From positions 124,001-188,000 of the forward strand of contig CAXXKO010000009.1 of NCBI GenBank assembly GCA_963666705.2: DNA of 64,000 nucleotides, in the 5' to 3' direction. The stretch comes from G963666705 sp963666705. GTDB lineage: Bacteria > Pseudomonadota > Alphaproteobacteria > CADEGL01. Positions 63,832 to 64,000 of the stretch are shown here, piece by piece. Numbering within the stretch: position 1 is the stretch's first letter; each line of letters begins with the position of its first letter. Under the pieces are notes generated by a model that did no database searches, had not been told where the DNA came from, and saw only the letters and a list, made by a program, of their open reading frames with translations. A program made the translations under genes and the position numbers.

Positions 63832-64000
63832 CCCATCGCCCTGGCCTGTACCAGTGCAACGCATGCCGTTCGCCCTTCACGGTCACTGTGGGGACGCTGT
63901 ACGAACGATCCAAGGTGCCTCTGCATAAGTGGCTCGCCGCTACCCATCTCATGATGGCATCCAAGAAAGGCATGTCCGCCCTACAGATCGGCCGCATGCT
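63832..64000 (+). pseudogene. IS1595-type transposase gene, 3' part (runs off the window)
   Basis: After the duplicated CCCATCGC the frame reads SHRPGLYQCNACRSPFTVTV and TLYERSKVPLHKWLAATHLM, the second zinc-ribbon knuckle and the start of the helical region of ISXO2-like transposases. It continues past the window edge, so the catalytic part is not visible. It is the downstream half of the gene beginning at 61118. Confidence 0.85.

Overview
The window is GC-rich chromosomal DNA, most likely from an alphaproteobacterium of a metabolically versatile, possibly Rhodospirillales-like group. That placement is inferred from gene style: many acyl-CoA and hydrolase genes, typA, a CAT tRNA of alphaproteobacterial type, REP-like palindromes and alpha-type insertion sequences. 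No rRNA or marker gene fixes the taxon. There is no phage structural module and no CRISPR array.

Layout. 1-0.6 kb: C-terminal end of an RTX secreted protein. 0.7-6.0 kb: sulfotransferase, alpha/beta hydrolase, D-2-hydroxyacid dehydrogenase, FAD amine oxidase and maleate-isomerase-like genes, punctuated by two copies of a 270-bp MITE. 6.3-10.3 kb: a minus-strand enoyl-CoA hydratase/acyl-CoA ligase pair split by an IS1182-type element. 10.4-15.3 kb: phytanoyl-CoA-type dioxygenase, esterase, typA, a small lysine-rich protein, RidA. 15.4-22.1 kb: a tight five-gene acyl-CoA catabolic operon (aldehyde dehydrogenase, two acyl-CoA dehydrogenases, ADP-forming ligase, enoyl-CoA hydratase), capped by a second IS1182-type element. 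23.9-30.9 kb: CFA-type methyltransferase, CMD-family protein, another ADP-forming ligase, thioesterase, and a haloalkane dehalogenase flanked by two small zinc-ribbon membrane proteins.

30.9-37.3 kb: a divergent copper locus. A CsoR repressor gene (plus strand) faces a long minus-strand run of cytochrome c, CopA, two tandem GSTs and a three-gene nitrile hydratase/thiocyanate hydrolase-like enzyme whose beta subunit is split into two genes. A CsoR-type operator palindrome lies between the two directions. 38.1-48.9 kb: sodium:solute symporter, small membrane proteins, CBS-DUF294 nucleotidyltransferase, a sensor-like DnaQ-type exonuclease, a decapitated response regulator and an HpaI-type aldolase. 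This resembles the acetate/carboxylate transport-signalling neighbourhoods seen in proteobacteria. An IS1111-type element sits inside a MITE here.

49.1-54.5 kb: an amino-acid ABC transporter (two permeases, ATPase, then the binding protein) interrupted by a SUMF1-domain gene and an IS1595 element with a clear 8-bp duplication. 54.5-59.9 kb: amidohydrolase, DmdC-like acyl-CoA dehydrogenase, a broken M24 peptidase, an IS6 element, a serine-recombinase remnant and a CAT tRNA. 59.9-64.0 kb: alpha/beta hydrolase, then an IS21 element (istA/istB) inserted in an IS1595-type transposase gene, with an 8-bp duplication.

The dominant theme is mobile-element traffic. At least six IS copies and two families of CTAG-bounded palindromic repeats sit at gene ends, several using the CTAG target as the TAG stop codon of the neighbouring gene. 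The most biologically interesting unit is the three-subunit nitrile hydratase/thiocyanate hydrolase-like operon downstream of the copper genes.
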